Below, one piece after another: positions 1 through 9,035 of a DNA stretch of 64,000 nt. The notes under the pieces were generated by a model. That model searched no databases and was not told the DNA's origin. It saw only the letters and a list, made by a program, of their open reading frames with translations. The position numbers were made by a program, and so were the translations under genes. Origin of the DNA: Rheinheimera sp. EpRS3 (GTDB lineage Bacteria > Pseudomonadota > Gammaproteobacteria > Enterobacterales > Alteromonadaceae); NCBI RefSeq assembly GCF_001513785.1, contig NZ_LNQS01000001.1, positions 1,178,001 through 1,242,000 of the forward strand. The letters run 5' to 3'. Each line of letters begins with the position of its first letter. Position 1 is the first letter of the stretch.

Positions 1-433
1 GGCTTTCAGCTTCCGGCGGCGGGCTTATCTCAAAGCCCAGACTGGCATAACATTGCAGGGCAATATTGTTGTGCCGGTGTACGTACAGCGAAATGTTACG
101 GTATTGCTGGTTTAGCGCCTGAATGATCAGCTCACTAATCAAAGTTTTAGCCAAACCTTTGCTGCGTTGCTGTGGGTGAATAACCAACCTGGCCAGATGA
201 TGGCAGCCAAAACGGTCACAAACCTGACCAAAGCCCAGTACGGTATTGTTGTCGCTATCAAGTAAGCTGTAGCTTTGGGTACCAGGCCGGCACAACAGTT
301 GAAGAAAACGCAGCTCGGTGCACGGATAATCAAAGTTATCGCCGCCCCAGCTTTGTTGTTGCTCAGTACTACTAAACCAGTGTTGCAGTTGCAGCATTTC
401 ACCGACACTGGCCAGTACCAGTTGTGTATTCAT
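1..433 (-). CDS. GNAT-family N-acetyltransferase (3' end cut off)
   Basis: The gene runs off the left edge of the window. Read from the ATG at 433, the product begins MNTQLVLASVGEML and carries a GNAT core: a beta-strand ending in LARLVIHPQQRSKGLAKTLI, which is the acetyl-CoA pyrophosphate-binding motif (Q/RxxGxG/A type), followed by the NNIALQCYASLGFE motif typical of the C-terminal strand. GNAT enzymes transfer acetyl from acetyl-CoA to an amine; the substrate here cannot be told. About 144 residues are visible and the family is usually 140-170, so only the tail is missing. It lies 30 bases downstream of the DUF2058 gene on the same strand, so the two may be cotranscribed. Confidence 0.85.
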   Translation of the reverse strand, partial: MNTQLVLASVGEMLQLQHWFSSTEQQQSWGGDNFDYPCTELRFLQLLCRPGTQSYSLLDSDNNTVLGFGQVCDRFGCHHLARLVIHPQQRSKGLAKTLISELIIQALNQQYRNISLYVHRHNNIALQCYASLGFEISPPPEAES

Positions 434-463
434 TCAGCTCTCTGTCAAAACGCCTAAGCGGCT

Positions 464-997
464 TTACCACATTAAATCATCAGGAATTTTAAAGTCGGCG
501 TAGGGGTCGTCTTCATCTACCTGCTGTTGCTTCACATTCAGCACAATAATACTGTCGCTCTGACGCTGCTTAATTTTTTCGGCAACGGCGGCAGGTACCA
601 GATAATACTGTTCGTCTTGCTTAGCAATGGCTAACAGGCCACGGCTTAGCTCATCATGCAGTTTGTTATTCACATACAGCCGCTTAACCAGCTTGCCATC
701 AGTAAAGTTGTAGGCCACTTCGCCCTGAGCTTTAATAGTGTTGTTGCTGATAAGCTGTTTAACCTGTGCAGCTATCGCTTTTTGCTGCAGTGCAGCTTGT
801 TTTTGCTGGTTTAAAACACGGTCGCGCTCTATCTGTTGCTGGCGCGTTTGCTCTGCCAGCACACTGGCTTCGTTAACTATTTTCTGGTTCTTGCCAGCCT
901 GAACTTTTTGCTGGTGCTTCTCTTTTTTAACGGCTTTTAACTTTTTGGCATCGGCCAGGCCAGCTTTTAACAGTTGTTCTTTTAGTGCATTACTCAT
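464..997 (-). CDS. DUF2058 family protein (YaiL-like)
   Basis: A 177-residue, strongly basic, Lys/Gln-rich protein. The N-terminal half (residues 1-95) is predicted by eye to be a long charged helix with KKLKAVKKEKHQQKVQ and QQQIERDRVLNQQKQAAL, probably a coiled coil. The C-terminal half has the DUF2058 pattern (YNFTDGKLVKRLYVN, RGLLAIAK, YYLVPAAVAEKI) and an acidic tail. E. coli YaiL belongs to this family; its molecular role is not established and a nucleic-acid association is only suggested by composition. It is divergent from the helicase gene across about 146 bases, which must hold both promoters. Confidence 0.85.
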   Translation of the reverse strand: MSNALKEQLLKAGLADAKKLKAVKKEKHQQKVQAGKNQKIVNEASVLAEQTRQQQIERDRVLNQQKQAALQQKAIAAQVKQLISNNTIKAQGEVAYNFTDGKLVKRLYVNNKLHDELSRGLLAIAKQDEQYYLVPAAVAEKIKQRQSDSIIVLNVKQQQVDEDDPYADFKIPDDLMW

Positions 998-1143
998 GGT
1001 ATATCCTGATCATTCAATGCTTTTTAGCGGTAGTCATAATGCGCTTATAGTAGCGCAAAGGCTGCCAGTTAAGAAATCAAACTAACTCAATTTGCCAGCT
1101 TCGGTTATCATATAGCGGTAATTTAAGGTTTAAGAGGTTCACT

Positions 1144-2460
1144 TTGCCATTTAATGATTTATCGCTTGATCCGCGGCTAATGCGCTCGGTACAGCATCTG
1201 GGCTTTGTTAAGCCAACTGAGATTCAGCTTGAGGCGATTCCTGCTGTGATGGTTGGCCGTGATTTAATTGTGTCATCGCAAACCGGTTCAGGTAAAACGC
1301 TGGCTTATTTATTGCCAATGATGCAACGCTTGCTAAAAAGTCGGCCGTTGTCCAAGCGTGATGCGCGGGCGCTGATACTGGCGCCGACGCGCGAATTAGC
1401 CAAACAGGTGTATGCGCAGCTGCGCTTGTTTGTGTCTAATACACCGTTAACGTCAGCGTTGATTGTCGGTGGCGAAAACTTTAACGATCAGGAAAAGCTG
1501 CTTAAACGTGAGCCAAACATCATTGTCGCCACGCCGGGCCGTTTTGTTGATCACCTTGAGCATAAATCAGTATTTATTAATGGCCTGGAAATGCTGATCC
1601 TCGACGAAGCGGATCGGATGCTGGATTTAGGCTTTATGCCGCAGCTAACGGTGATCAATAAAGCTGCAGATCACCGTTTACGCCAGACTTTGCTGTTTTC
1701 TGCCACATTAGATCATGCAGAAGTAGATGAACTGACACTGGCATTACTGAAAAATCCATACCGCGTTGCTATTGGTGCTTCGCATCAGCAACATCAGGAT
1801 ATCAGCCAGCGGTTTTTTCTGGCCGATCACCTCAGTCATAAAGAAGCTCTGCTGCAGCACTTTTTACAGCAGGATGATATTAAGCAACTGATTATTTTTA
1901 CCGCCACACGCGAAGATGCCGAGCGCTTAGCGCTGCTGTGTGAGCAGCTTGGCCGCAGCGCCGTGGGGTTAAGCGGAAAATTAACGCAAAGCAGCCGTAA
2001 TGCGGTAATGCAGGCTTTTGCTACCGGCAAGCACCAGGTGCTGGTAACAACCGACTTAGCCTCGCGTGGCCTGGATCTATTGCAGGTATCGCATGTTATT
2101 AACTTCGATTTGCCCAAGCATGCAGAAGAGTATGTGCATCGTATTGGCCGTACCGGCCGTGCTGGCGCCAAAGGCCAGGCGATTTCATTGGTTGGGCCAA
2201 AAGATATAGCAGCACTGGAACGCATTGAAGCCTTTTTACGCCAGCCAACCAGTTTTACTGAAGTAGAAGGATTAGCCGCTAAGTTTGACGGTAAGCCCAA
2301 AGTAGCAAAGGCTGCAGTTAAAGCTGTAGCCGGCAAAAAAGCGCTGCAGGGTAAAGCCAAAGCTAAAACTAAAGCGGTTAAGCCGCTGACGAAAAACGCA
2401 CCGCAGTTTTTTGAAGGTGGAGACGATGGTTTAGCTCCGGTAAGGCGTAAACAAAAATAA
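1144..2460 (+). CDS. DEAD-box ATP-dependent RNA helicase (SrmB/RhlE-like)
   Basis: A 438-residue helicase with the full motif set: Q-motif (GFVKPTEIQ), Walker A (SSQTGSGKT), PTRELA, the DEAD box in LILDEADRM, SAT in LLFSATL, and the C-terminal HRIGRTGRAG. The last about 70 residues form a Lys/Ala-rich basic tail (KAKAKTKAVKPL), a typical non-specific RNA-binding extension. It unwinds short RNA duplexes, probably in ribosome assembly or RNA decay. The start is TTG at 1144: AAGAGG sits six bases upstream at 1132-1137 and there is no in-frame ATG before the conserved residues. Assignment to SrmB rather than RhlE or another paralogue is uncertain, so no symbol is given. Confidence 0.93.
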   Translation: MPFNDLSLDPRLMRSVQHLGFVKPTEIQLEAIPAVMVGRDLIVSSQTGSGKTLAYLLPMMQRLLKSRPLSKRDARALILAPTRELAKQVYAQLRLFVSNTPLTSALIVGGENFNDQEKLLKREPNIIVATPGRFVDHLEHKSVFINGLEMLILDEADRMLDLGFMPQLTVINKAADHRLRQTLLFSATLDHAEVDELTLALLKNPYRVAIGASHQQHQDISQRFFLADHLSHKEALLQHFLQQDDIKQLIIFTATREDAERLALLCEQLGRSAVGLSGKLTQSSRNAVMQAFATGKHQVLVTTDLASRGLDLLQVSHVINFDLPKHAEEYVHRIGRTGRAGAKGQAISLVGPKDIAALERIEAFLRQPTSFTEVEGLAAKFDGKPKVAKAAVKAVAGKKALQGKAKAKTKAVKPLTKNAPQFFEGGDDGLAPVRRKQK

Positions 2461-2729
2461 ATTAACACTGATTATTTTTTCAGCACTATTGCTGCTACAC
2501 TAAAATTGTTGCTGTTTAGTATGCTGACAACAACAGGGTTATCAGTAACGTGGCTCATGTTGCTGGTACGGCCAGAGCAGAAATATTTTCTGCGCGGCAG
2601 GCAAGGTTATTGACCCCTTATATGGCTTACCTGATAATGAGGGCGAAAATATATGCTAGCCAGCTGAGATGGCCGGTTATATTTAAGTCGCCAGCGAGCT
2701 GGCAAATTTAGTTAAAGTAAGAGAGTGTT
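2461..2729 (+). promoter_or_regulatory. Promoter and 5' leader of the cold-shock gene
   Basis: The 269-base gap before the cold-shock gene contains a strong sigma-70 promoter: TTGACC at 2610-2615, a 17-base spacer, and GATAAT at 2633-2638. Transcription would begin near 2645, giving a leader of about 85 bases. The leader holds a hairpin (GCCAG at 2690-2694 with CTGGC at 2699-2703, loop CGAG) between the start site and a purine-rich ribosome site (AAGAGAG, about 2718-2724). Long structured leaders are known to control cspA-family translation at low temperature; whether this one does is inference. Confidence 0.65.
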
Positions 2730-2942
2730 ATGTCACAGTTAATTTCCGGTTCAGTTAAGTGGTTCAACGAAGAGAAAGGTTACGGTTTCCTGGAGCGTGA
2801 TGGTGGTAAGGACGTTTTCGTTCACTTCCGTGCGATCAACGGTACCGGCCGTAAAACTTTAGTTGAAGGTCAGAAAGTTACTTTTGAAGTAACTGAAGGC
2901 CAAAAAGGCCCACAAGCTGAGAACGTAACTGTTATCGGGTAA
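2730..2942 (+). CDS. Cold-shock domain protein (CspA family)
   Basis: A 70-residue single cold-shock domain. Both RNA-binding motifs are intact: RNP1 in KGYGFLER and RNP2 in DVFVHFRAI, inside the [13 protein letters not shown] signature. The family binds single-stranded RNA and DNA and acts as an RNA chaperone or antiterminator. Length matches the family exactly. It stands alone, with its own promoter upstream and an intrinsic terminator 18 bases downstream, so it is monocistronic. Whether it is cold-induced (CspA-like) or constitutive (CspC/E-like) cannot be decided from the protein. Confidence 0.96.
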   Translation: MSQLISGSVKWFNEEKGYGFLERDGGKDVFVHFRAINGTGRKTLVEGQKVTFEVTEGQKGPQAENVTVIG

Positions 2943-2960
2943 TTCCGGCCAGGCTTGCAT

Positions 2961-2988
2961 AAAACCGGCTTTTGCCGGTTTTCTGTTA
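2961..2988 (+). terminator. Intrinsic terminator of the cold-shock gene
   Basis: A 9-bp perfect stem, AAAACCGGC (2961-2969) with GCCGGTTTT (2974-2982), closed by a TTTT loop and followed by TTCTGTT. The A-rich left flank means it could also stop the convergent dinB transcript. Confidence 0.85.
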
Positions 2989-3007
2989 TCTGCAAAGTGC
3001 TAATCAA

Positions 3008-4072
3008 TTAAAACGGCAAGGCCAGTTGCTGTGAAGCAGCAGTTTTAAAGCCTATTTGTAGACCTATTAATCTTACCCCTTGCTGCTGGCGGCGTTGCCA
3101 GGCTTCATCCAGTAGTGGCAGCAGTTTATCAAGCTGTAATGGCTGACCTTGTTTTTCTACGGTTGTCTGGCGAAAGTCACTGAACTTTAGTTTAATACCC
3201 ACTTTCTGAATCGGCGTCAGTCGTCCTGCTGCAGTGTTGCTATAGTGATCCAGCCTGCGTTGTAACTGTGGCAGCAACTGACTTAGTGTTTCTACGCACT
3301 CGGTATATTGCAGTAAATCATGCTCCAGCGTGCGCTCTACCCCCAACGATTTTCGTTGCTCGCGGCTGCATACCGGCCGCTCATCAATACCCTGGCTGCG
3401 CTTTAACAAGCTATCGGCCAGGCTGCCAAACTGTTTTACCAGTAAAGGCAGCGGGGCGGTGGCGATATCGGCGCAGTAGTTTAAGCCCAACTGACTTAAG
3501 CGCTCGGCTGTTTTTGCCCCCACACCTGGCAGGCGTTTAAGCGGCAATTTTTTAACAAAGCTGCTGACGTCATCAGGCGTAATAACGCATAAACCATCTG
3601 GCTTATTTTCATCGCTGGCAATTTTTGCCAGAAACTTATTCGGTGCCACACCAGCCGAGGCTGTAAGGCCGGTTTCAATAAAAATACTACGGCGGATATC
3701 TTCAGCAATGCGCGTGGCGCTGCCATGAAACAGCGGGCAATCGGTGACATCCAGATAAGCTTCATCTAACGACAATGGCTCTATACTGTCGGTATAGCGG
3801 GCAAAAATAGCCCGGATTTGCCGGCTGGCCGCGCTGTACTTCTCCATATTACCACTGAGTAGGGTCAAGTGAGGACACAGCTTTAACGCCTGGCCGGTTG
3901 GCATTGCTGAACGCACGCCATAAGCCCGGGCAGGGTAGTTGCAGGTAGATATTACGCCGCGGGCTTGCCTTGAGCCGCCAACAGCAATAGGAATATGTTT
4001 CAGCGCCGGGTTGTCGCGCATTTCCACCGCAGCAAAAAAACAATCCATATCTATATGTATAATTTTGCGCAT
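3008..4072 (-). CDS. dinB: DNA polymerase IV
   Basis: A 354-residue Y-family translesion polymerase. The catalytic carboxylates are visible in IHIDMDCFFAAVE (residues 5-17) and SLDEAYLDVT (about residue 103). The helix-hairpin-helix LPGVGAKTAERL follows near residue 180 and the little-finger domain fills the C-terminal third. The protein ends QQLALPF, a fit to the QLxLF-type beta-clamp binding peptide. Pol IV copies past lesions such as N2-dG adducts. A LexA box sits 14 bases upstream of the ATG at 4072, so it should be SOS-induced. It converges on the cold-shock gene and diverges from glyA. Confidence 0.97.
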   Translation of the reverse strand: MRKIIHIDMDCFFAAVEMRDNPALKHIPIAVGGSRQARGVISTCNYPARAYGVRSAMPTGQALKLCPHLTLLSGNMEKYSAASRQIRAIFARYTDSIEPLSLDEAYLDVTDCPLFHGSATRIAEDIRRSIFIETGLTASAGVAPNKFLAKIASDENKPDGLCVITPDDVSSFVKKLPLKRLPGVGAKTAERLSQLGLNYCADIATAPLPLLVKQFGSLADSLLKRSQGIDERPVCSREQRKSLGVERTLEHDLLQYTECVETLSQLLPQLQRRLDHYSNTAAGRLTPIQKVGIKLKFSDFRQTTVEKQGQPLQLDKLLPLLDEAWQRRQQQGVRLIGLQIGFKTAASQQLALPF

Positions 4073-4085
4073 GCAAACACCGAGG

Positions 4086-4101
4086 CTGTTTTTATATACA
4101 G
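4086..4101 (-). promoter_or_regulatory. LexA (SOS) box upstream of dinB
   Basis: Read on the minus strand the site is CTGTATATAAAAACAG, matching the gammaproteobacterial consensus CTGTATATATATACAG at 14 of 16 positions with both CTGT and ACAG half-sites perfect. It ends 14 bases before the dinB start codon, where a bound repressor would block initiation. Confidence 0.88.
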
Positions 4102-4314
4102 TATATTAGGCTGTGTTTTTTATATTGTAAAGCTTGCAACACAGAGTCACCTTGTTAAACCAGCCATGCATTTGTTATTTAGAAGTTTAGATGGCTAAAT
4201 TGCGGGTGCATAAAGTCATATTTAAAGGTAGAATGGCGGCCAATTTTAGTAAGCCAGTTTTGATTCAGCTGAATTTGATTAAGACTACGCGTGCAAGCCG
4301 CACCAGGAGAGAGC

Positions 4315-5568
4315 ATGTTAAAGCGTGATATGAATATTGCCGATTTCGACCCACAGTTATGGCAAGCGATAACCGATGAAAACGACCGTCAGGAAGCGCA
4401 CATTGAGCTTATCGCGTCAGAAAACTATGCCAGCCCACGCGTACTGCAGGCGCAAGGCTCTCAGCTGACCAATAAATATGCCGAAGGCTACCCGCATAAA
4501 CGCTACTACGGTGGTTGTGAATATGTTGATATAGCAGAAGATTTAGCCATTTCCCGCGCTAAAGAACTGTTTGGTGCCGATTACGCCAATGTGCAGCCGC
4601 ATTCTGGTTCACAAGCTAACTCTGCGGTATTTCTGGCGCTGTTAAACGCGGGCGACACTATTTTAGGTATGAGCCTGGCACATGGTGGCCACTTAACTCA
4701 CGGTGCTCATGTCAGCTCGTCCGGTAAACTGTATAAAGCGGTTCAGTACGGCCTGCACCCAGAAACCGGCGTGATTGATTATGATCAGGCTGAAGCGCTG
4801 GCGCTGGAACATAAACCAAAACTGATTATTGCCGGCTTCTCTGCGTATTCCGGTATTGTTGACTGGCAGCGGTTTCGTGATATCGCTGATAAAGTAGGCG
4901 CTTACCTGATGGTTGATATGGCCCATGTTGCCGGTTTAGTAGCCGCTGGTTTATATCCGAACCCGGTACCAGTAGCTGATGTGGTAACGACTACCACACA
5001 TAAAACGCTGGCAGGCCCGCGCGGTGGTTTAATTTTAGCGCGTAAGAACGAAGAAATTGAGAAAAAGCTGAACTCAGCGGTATTCCCGGGTGGTCAGGGC
5101 GGCCCGTTAATGCACGTTATTGCCGCTAAAGCAGTAGCTTTTAAAGAAGCACTGCAGCCGGAGTTTAAAACTTACCAGCAGCAGGTACTAAAAAACGCTG
5201 TGGCGATGTGTGATGCCATGCAGCAACGCGGTTATAAAGTGGTTTCTGGTGGCACACAGAACCATCTGTTTCTGATGGACTTAATTGACAAAGACATTAC
5301 CGGCAAAGAGGCCGATGCCTGGTTAGGGCAGGCGCATATCACGGTAAATAAAAACTCAGTACCGAATGATCCGCGTTCGCCGTTTGTGACCTCAGGTTTG
5401 CGTATTGGTACACCGGCGATCACCCGCCGTGGTTTTAACGAAGCCGAAGCGCGTACTGTGGCAAACTTTATTTGTGACGTGCTTGACAGCCGTGGCGATG
5501 CCGGTGTGATTGATAAAGTGCGTGGCCAGGTATCTGAGCTGTGCAGCCGTTTCCCGGTTTATGCGTAA
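4315..5568 (+). CDS. glyA: Serine hydroxymethyltransferase
   Basis: A 417-residue PLP enzyme converting serine and tetrahydrofolate to glycine and 5,10-methylene-tetrahydrofolate, the main source of one-carbon units. The PLP-lysine motif [14 protein letters not shown] is intact, as are the N-terminal IELIASENY and [19 protein letters not shown]. The start is the ATG at 4315 ([12 protein letters not shown]), which matches E. coli GlyA in sequence and length and has AGGAGAG at 4305-4311; an in-frame upstream start would add eight unconserved residues. A strong hairpin terminator follows, separating it from nrdR. No clear PurR or MetR site was recognised in the 200-base upstream region. Confidence 0.98.
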   Translation: MLKRDMNIADFDPQLWQAITDENDRQEAHIELIASENYASPRVLQAQGSQLTNKYAEGYPHKRYYGGCEYVDIAEDLAISRAKELFGADYANVQPHSGSQANSAVFLALLNAGDTILGMSLAHGGHLTHGAHVSSSGKLYKAVQYGLHPETGVIDYDQAEALALEHKPKLIIAGFSAYSGIVDWQRFRDIADKVGAYLMVDMAHVAGLVAAGLYPNPVPVADVVTTTTHKTLAGPRGGLILARKNEEIEKKLNSAVFPGGQGGPLMHVIAAKAVAFKEALQPEFKTYQQQVLKNAVAMCDAMQQRGYKVVSGGTQNHLFLMDLIDKDITGKEADAWLGQAHITVNKNSVPNDPRSPFVTSGLRIGTPAITRRGFNEAEARTVANFICDVLDSRGDAGVIDKVRGQVSELCSRFPVYA

Positions 5569-5587
5569 ACGCTGATTAAGTGCTATG

Positions 5588-5613
5588 ATGGCCGCTATTG
5601 CGGCCATTTCTTT
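5588..5613 (+). terminator. Intrinsic terminator between glyA and nrdR
   Basis: ATGGCCGC (5588-5595) pairs perfectly with GCGGCCAT (5600-5607) over a TATT loop, followed by TTCTTT. It lies 20 bases after the glyA stop and 50 before nrdR. Confidence 0.8.
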
Positions 5614-5662
5614 ATCTGGCCCTTTCTTTTTGGCTTTTTGGCAGCTTAGCAGGATTTCTATC

Positions 5663-6118
5663 ATGTACTGTCCGTTTTGTAATGCAGACGATACCAAGGT
5701 AATTGACTCACGTCTGGTGGCCGATGGCCATCAGGTACGCCGCCGGCGTGAATGTCTGGCCTGTCATGAGCGTTTTACTACTTTTGAGTCAGCCGAGCTG
5801 GTGATGCCGCGCATTATTAAACGTGATGGCTCGCGTGAACCCTTTAACGAAGATAAGTTGCGCAGCGGCTTGCTGCGTTCGCTGGAAAAGCGGCCGGTAT
5901 CCACCGAGCAAATTGAACAGCTGATCAATAAAATTAAGTCTCAGTTGCGTGCCACCGGCGAGCGGGAAGTGGGTAGTCAGTTGCTGGGCAACCTGATTAT
6001 GGATGAGCTGGTTAAAGTAGATAAAGTCGCTTATGTGCGCTTTGCTTCTGTATACCGCTCGTTTAAAGATATCCGCGAATTTGGCGAAGAAATTGCCCGC
6101 TTAGGGGAAAAAGCCTGA
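5663..6118 (+). CDS. nrdR: Transcriptional repressor NrdR
   Basis: A 151-residue repressor of ribonucleotide reductase genes. It starts [17 protein letters not shown] with a zinc ribbon (CPFC near residue 3 and CLAC near residue 31) followed by an ATP-cone ([16 protein letters not shown]...), the standard NrdR architecture and length. The ATG at 5663 is chosen because a longer in-frame reading adds 26 hydrophobic residues before the zinc ribbon and would start inside the glyA terminator. The stop codon overlaps the ribD start (TGATG). NrdR heads the riboflavin cluster in many gammaproteobacteria. No NrdR boxes or nrd genes were noticed in the window. Confidence 0.97.
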   Translation: MYCPFCNADDTKVIDSRLVADGHQVRRRRECLACHERFTTFESAELVMPRIIKRDGSREPFNEDKLRSGLLRSLEKRPVSTEQIEQLINKIKSQLRATGEREVGSQLLGNLIMDELVKVDKVAYVRFASVYRSFKDIREFGEEIARLGEKA

Positions 6119-7251
6119 TGTTTAGCGCCGCTGATACCACTTTTATGGCCCAGGCTATCCGCTTAGCTGAGCTTGGTCGTTACACCACCAGCCCAAATCC
6201 GAATGTTGGCGCAGTGCTGGTGCAAAACGGTGTGGTGGTTGGCTCTGGTTATCACAGACAAGCCGGTGGGCCCCATGCCGAAGTGTTTGCTCTGCGTGAA
6301 GCCGGTGCGGTAGCCAAAGGCGCCACCTGTTATGTTACGCTAGAGCCCTGTAGCCATTATGGCCGCACGCCACCTTGTGTTGAGGCATTAATTGCTGCCG
6401 GTGTTGCCCGCGTGGTAGTAGCGATGCAAGACCCGAACCCGCAGGTAGCCGGGCGCGGTGTGGCAATGTTGCGCCACGCCGGTATTGTCGTCGATGTGGG
6501 ATTGCTGGAAGTGCAGGCGCGGGCATTAAACCCGGGGTTTTTAAGCCGTATGGAGCGCAAACGCCCCTATGTGCAGCTAAAACTGGCTGCCAGTTTAGAC
6601 GGGCGCACCGCGCTGGCTAACGGCGACAGTAAATGGTTAACCGGCGCTGCCGCCCGCTCAGATGTGCAGCATTACCGCGCACAAAGCTGTGCTATTTTAT
6701 CTACCGCTACGACAGTGCTGGCCGACAATGCCCGGTTGAATTTACGTGCTGAACAACTGCTGCAAAGCGTGACAGCACTGGAAAGTGGCGAACTGCGCCA
6801 GCCCAAACGGGTGATTCTGGACCGAAACGGAGTACTCGATCAGCGCCAGGCAATATTTAATGACGGTGGCGAAGTATTACTGTGCGTCAGTAAGGTTGAA
6901 AACTCGCGGCAACTGCCCAATATCGCCAGACAAATTCATTGCCCTTTAGATAGCAATGCGCAATTTGATTTAATGGCACTGCTGGAACACTTAGCACTGC
7001 GCGAAAATGTCAACACCTTGTGGGTCGAGGCGGGGGCTACATTGGCCGGTACCTTATTACAGTTAAATCTGGTGGATGAGCTGATAGTGTATATAGCACC
7101 AAAGCTGCTGGGCAATGCAGCTCAGCCGCTGGCAGTGCTGCCCCAGTTTACTGCTCTGGCGCAGGTGCCTGAATTAAGCTGGACAGACATACGTATGGTT
7201 GGGTCGGATATCCGCCTTACTGCCACGTTAAATTCTGCGCCAGCCGCATAA
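6118..7251 (+). CDS. ribD: Bifunctional pyrimidine deaminase/reductase RibD
   Basis: A 377-residue enzyme for steps two and three of riboflavin synthesis: deamination of the GTP cyclohydrolase II product, then NADPH reduction of the ribosyl side chain. The N-terminal deaminase has the zinc motif HAEVFALREAG and CYVTLEPCSHYGRTPPC; the C-terminal reductase begins near residue 147 (KRPYVQLKLAASLDGRTAL) with GDSKWLTG following. Its ATG overlaps the nrdR stop codon by one base, so translation is probably coupled. Length agrees with E. coli RibD (367). Confidence 0.97.
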   Translation: MFSAADTTFMAQAIRLAELGRYTTSPNPNVGAVLVQNGVVVGSGYHRQAGGPHAEVFALREAGAVAKGATCYVTLEPCSHYGRTPPCVEALIAAGVARVVVAMQDPNPQVAGRGVAMLRHAGIVVDVGLLEVQARALNPGFLSRMERKRPYVQLKLAASLDGRTALANGDSKWLTGAAARSDVQHYRAQSCAILSTATTVLADNARLNLRAEQLLQSVTALESGELRQPKRVILDRNGVLDQRQAIFNDGGEVLLCVSKVENSRQLPNIARQIHCPLDSNAQFDLMALLEHLALRENVNTLWVEAGATLAGTLLQLNLVDELIVYIAPKLLGNAAQPLAVLPQFTALAQVPELSWTDIRMVGSDIRLTATLNSAPAA

Positions 7252-7262
7252 CGGGATAACCT

Positions 7263-7913
7263 ATGTTTACAGGTATTATTGAAGCCACAGGCAAGTTAAG
7301 CGCAGTACAACAGCGCGGTACTGATATCACAATCACTATCGACAGCCAGAGCCTGGACTTTTCTGACGTAAAGTTGGGCGACAGCATTGCCAGCAACGGC
7401 GTGTGTTTGACGGTAACCAAACTGGGTAAACACAGCTTTGATGCTGACGTGTCATCAGAAACCCTGGCTCACACCCTGTTTTGTCACTACAAAACCGGGC
7501 AACTGATTAATCTGGAAAAAGCCATGCTACCAACAACGCGCATGGGCGGGCATTTAGTCAGCGGCCATGTCGATGGTGTTAGCAGCGTAACCAAAATTGA
7601 AGCCAGCGGCCGCGCCTGGCACATCTGGCTTACGTTGCCCAAAGCACTGGCGCATTATATTGCCGCTAAAGGCTCTATCACTATTGATGGTGTCAGCCTG
7701 ACGGTAAATGAGCTGAGCAATGATGCATTCAGGCTTACTATAGTGCCGCATACGGCAGAGCAAACTACCATTTCCCAGCTTAAAGTAGGTTCTAAGGTAC
7801 ACCTTGAGGTGGATTTAATTGCCCGTTACCTGGAACGTTTACTCAGTAAAGACAACGGCAGCGCCAGTAGCGGTGTCAGTATGGCGCTGTTGGCTCAGCG
7901 TGGTTTTTTATAA
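7263..7913 (+). CDS. ribE: Riboflavin synthase, alpha subunit
   Basis: A 216-residue enzyme that dismutates two 6,7-dimethyl-8-ribityllumazine molecules to riboflavin. It begins MFTGIIEATGKL, the universal start of the family, and shows the internal duplication of the fold (GDSIASNGVCLTVTKL in the first half, KGSITIDGVSLTVNEL in the second). It lies 11 bases after ribD and 12 before ribB/X. The name ribE follows common usage; the E. coli orthologue is called ribC. Confidence 0.97.
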   Translation: MFTGIIEATGKLSAVQQRGTDITITIDSQSLDFSDVKLGDSIASNGVCLTVTKLGKHSFDADVSSETLAHTLFCHYKTGQLINLEKAMLPTTRMGGHLVSGHVDGVSSVTKIEASGRAWHIWLTLPKALAHYIAAKGSITIDGVSLTVNELSNDAFRLTIVPHTAEQTTISQLKVGSKVHLEVDLIARYLERLLSKDNGSASSGVSMALLAQRGFL

Positions 7914-7925
7914 ATAAGGTCTGTT

Positions 7926-9035
7926 ATGCAACTGAATACTCCTGCTGAAATTATTGAAGACATCCGTCAGGGCAAAATGGTCGTGCTGATGGACGATGAA
8001 GATCGCGAAAATGAAGGCGATCTGGTGATGGCGGCAGAATATGTTACGCCCGAAGCGATTAATTTTATGGCTACCCATGGCCGCGGTTTAATTTGCTTAA
8101 CGCTAACGAAAAAGCGCTGTACACAATTGGCCTTACCGTTAATGGTTGATGCGAATAAATCGCCGTTTTCTACTAACTTTACCGTGTCAATTGAAGCAGC
8201 AGAAGGTGTTACTACCGGTATTTCAGCAGCAGACCGTGCCCGCACAGTTAAAGCGGCAGTGGCACGCGATGCGAGGCCCACCGATATTGTGCAGCCTGGG
8301 CATATTTTTCCGTTGATGGCACAAGATGGCGGTGTGTTGGTGCGCGCCGGTCATACAGAGGCTGGTTGCGATCTGGCCCGTTTAGCCGGGTTGGAACCTG
8401 CCGCGGTAATTGTTGAAGTATTAAACGACGATGGCACCATGGCGCGGCGGCCTGATTTAGAGCTATTTGCGCAAAAACACGGTATTAAAATTGGTACTAT
8501 TGCCGATTTAATTGAATACCGTAACTTAAATGAAACCACCATTGAGCAGGTGGCCAGTTGCCAGCTACCTACCGAAGTGGGCGAGTTCAAGCTGGTGACC
8601 TTTAAAGATACCATTGATAACCAAATTCATTTTGCTTTGGTAAAAGGTGACATCAGTGCCGATGAGCCGACTTTAGTACGAGTGCATTTGCATGACACCT
8701 TCAGTGATTTGTTAATGGCCGACCGTGCAGCAAACCGCAGCTTTCCATTACATACCGCCATGGCGCGTATTGCCAAAGATGGTGGAGTGCTGGTGTTACT
8801 GGGCAAGCATGAATCTACCGACGAGCTTATCCGCACCGTGCAGGCGTTTGAAGCCGAAGATAAAGGGGAAAAGCCGCGCAGTGCACCGTGGAAGGGCACC
8901 TCACGTAATGTTGGCGTGGGCTCGCAAATTCTGGCCAGTCTGGGTGTAAAGAAAATGCGCTTACTTAGCCAGCCAAAAAAATACCATGCGTTGTCTGGTT
9001 TTGGCCTGGAAGTAGTGGATTACGTTAGCGAGTAA
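7926..9035 (+). CDS. ribB: 3,4-dihydroxy-2-butanone 4-phosphate synthase with degenerate GTP cyclohydrolase II-like domain (RibBX type)
   Basis: A 369-residue fusion. Residues 1-200 are a complete Rib[20 protein letters not shown], the THGRGLICL segment, and [13 protein letters not shown], making the four-carbon unit from ribulose 5-phosphate. The C-terminal 165 residues align with GTP cyclohydrolase II, but where RibA has its three zinc cysteines (SECLTGD...RCDCG) this protein reads [20 protein letters not shown]; no cysteine follows the C in QVASC. It therefore should not hydrolyse GTP. This matches the RibBX class known in Proteobacteria, where a separate ribA is needed; none is in this window. 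Annotating it as bifunctional RibBA would be misleading. Confidence 0.92.
   Translation: MQLNTPAEIIEDIRQGKMVVLMDDEDRENEGDLVMAAEYVTPEAINFMATHGRGLICLTLTKKRCTQLALPLMVDANKSPFSTNFTVSIEAAEGVTTGISAADRARTVKAAVARDARPTDIVQPGHIFPLMAQDGGVLVRAGHTEAGCDLARLAGLEPAAVIVEVLNDDGTMARRPDLELFAQKHGIKIGTIADLIEYRNLNETTIEQVASCQLPTEVGEFKLVTFKDTIDNQIHFALVKGDISADEPTLVRVHLHDTFSDLLMADRAANRSFPLHTAMARIAKDGGVLVLLGKHESTDELIRTVQAFEAEDKGEKPRSAPWKGTSRNVGVGSQILASLGVKKMRLLSQPKKYHALSGFGLEVVDYVSE

Noticed and set aside
139-408. 89-codon minus-strand open frame in the first 0.4 kb
   Set aside because: It is a shadow of the GNAT gene, which reads in another minus-strand frame and carries all the conserved motifs.
1836-2468. 210-codon minus-strand open frame opposite the helicase
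   Set aside because: Antisense shadow of the DEAD-box gene; Ser/Cys-rich sequence without domains.
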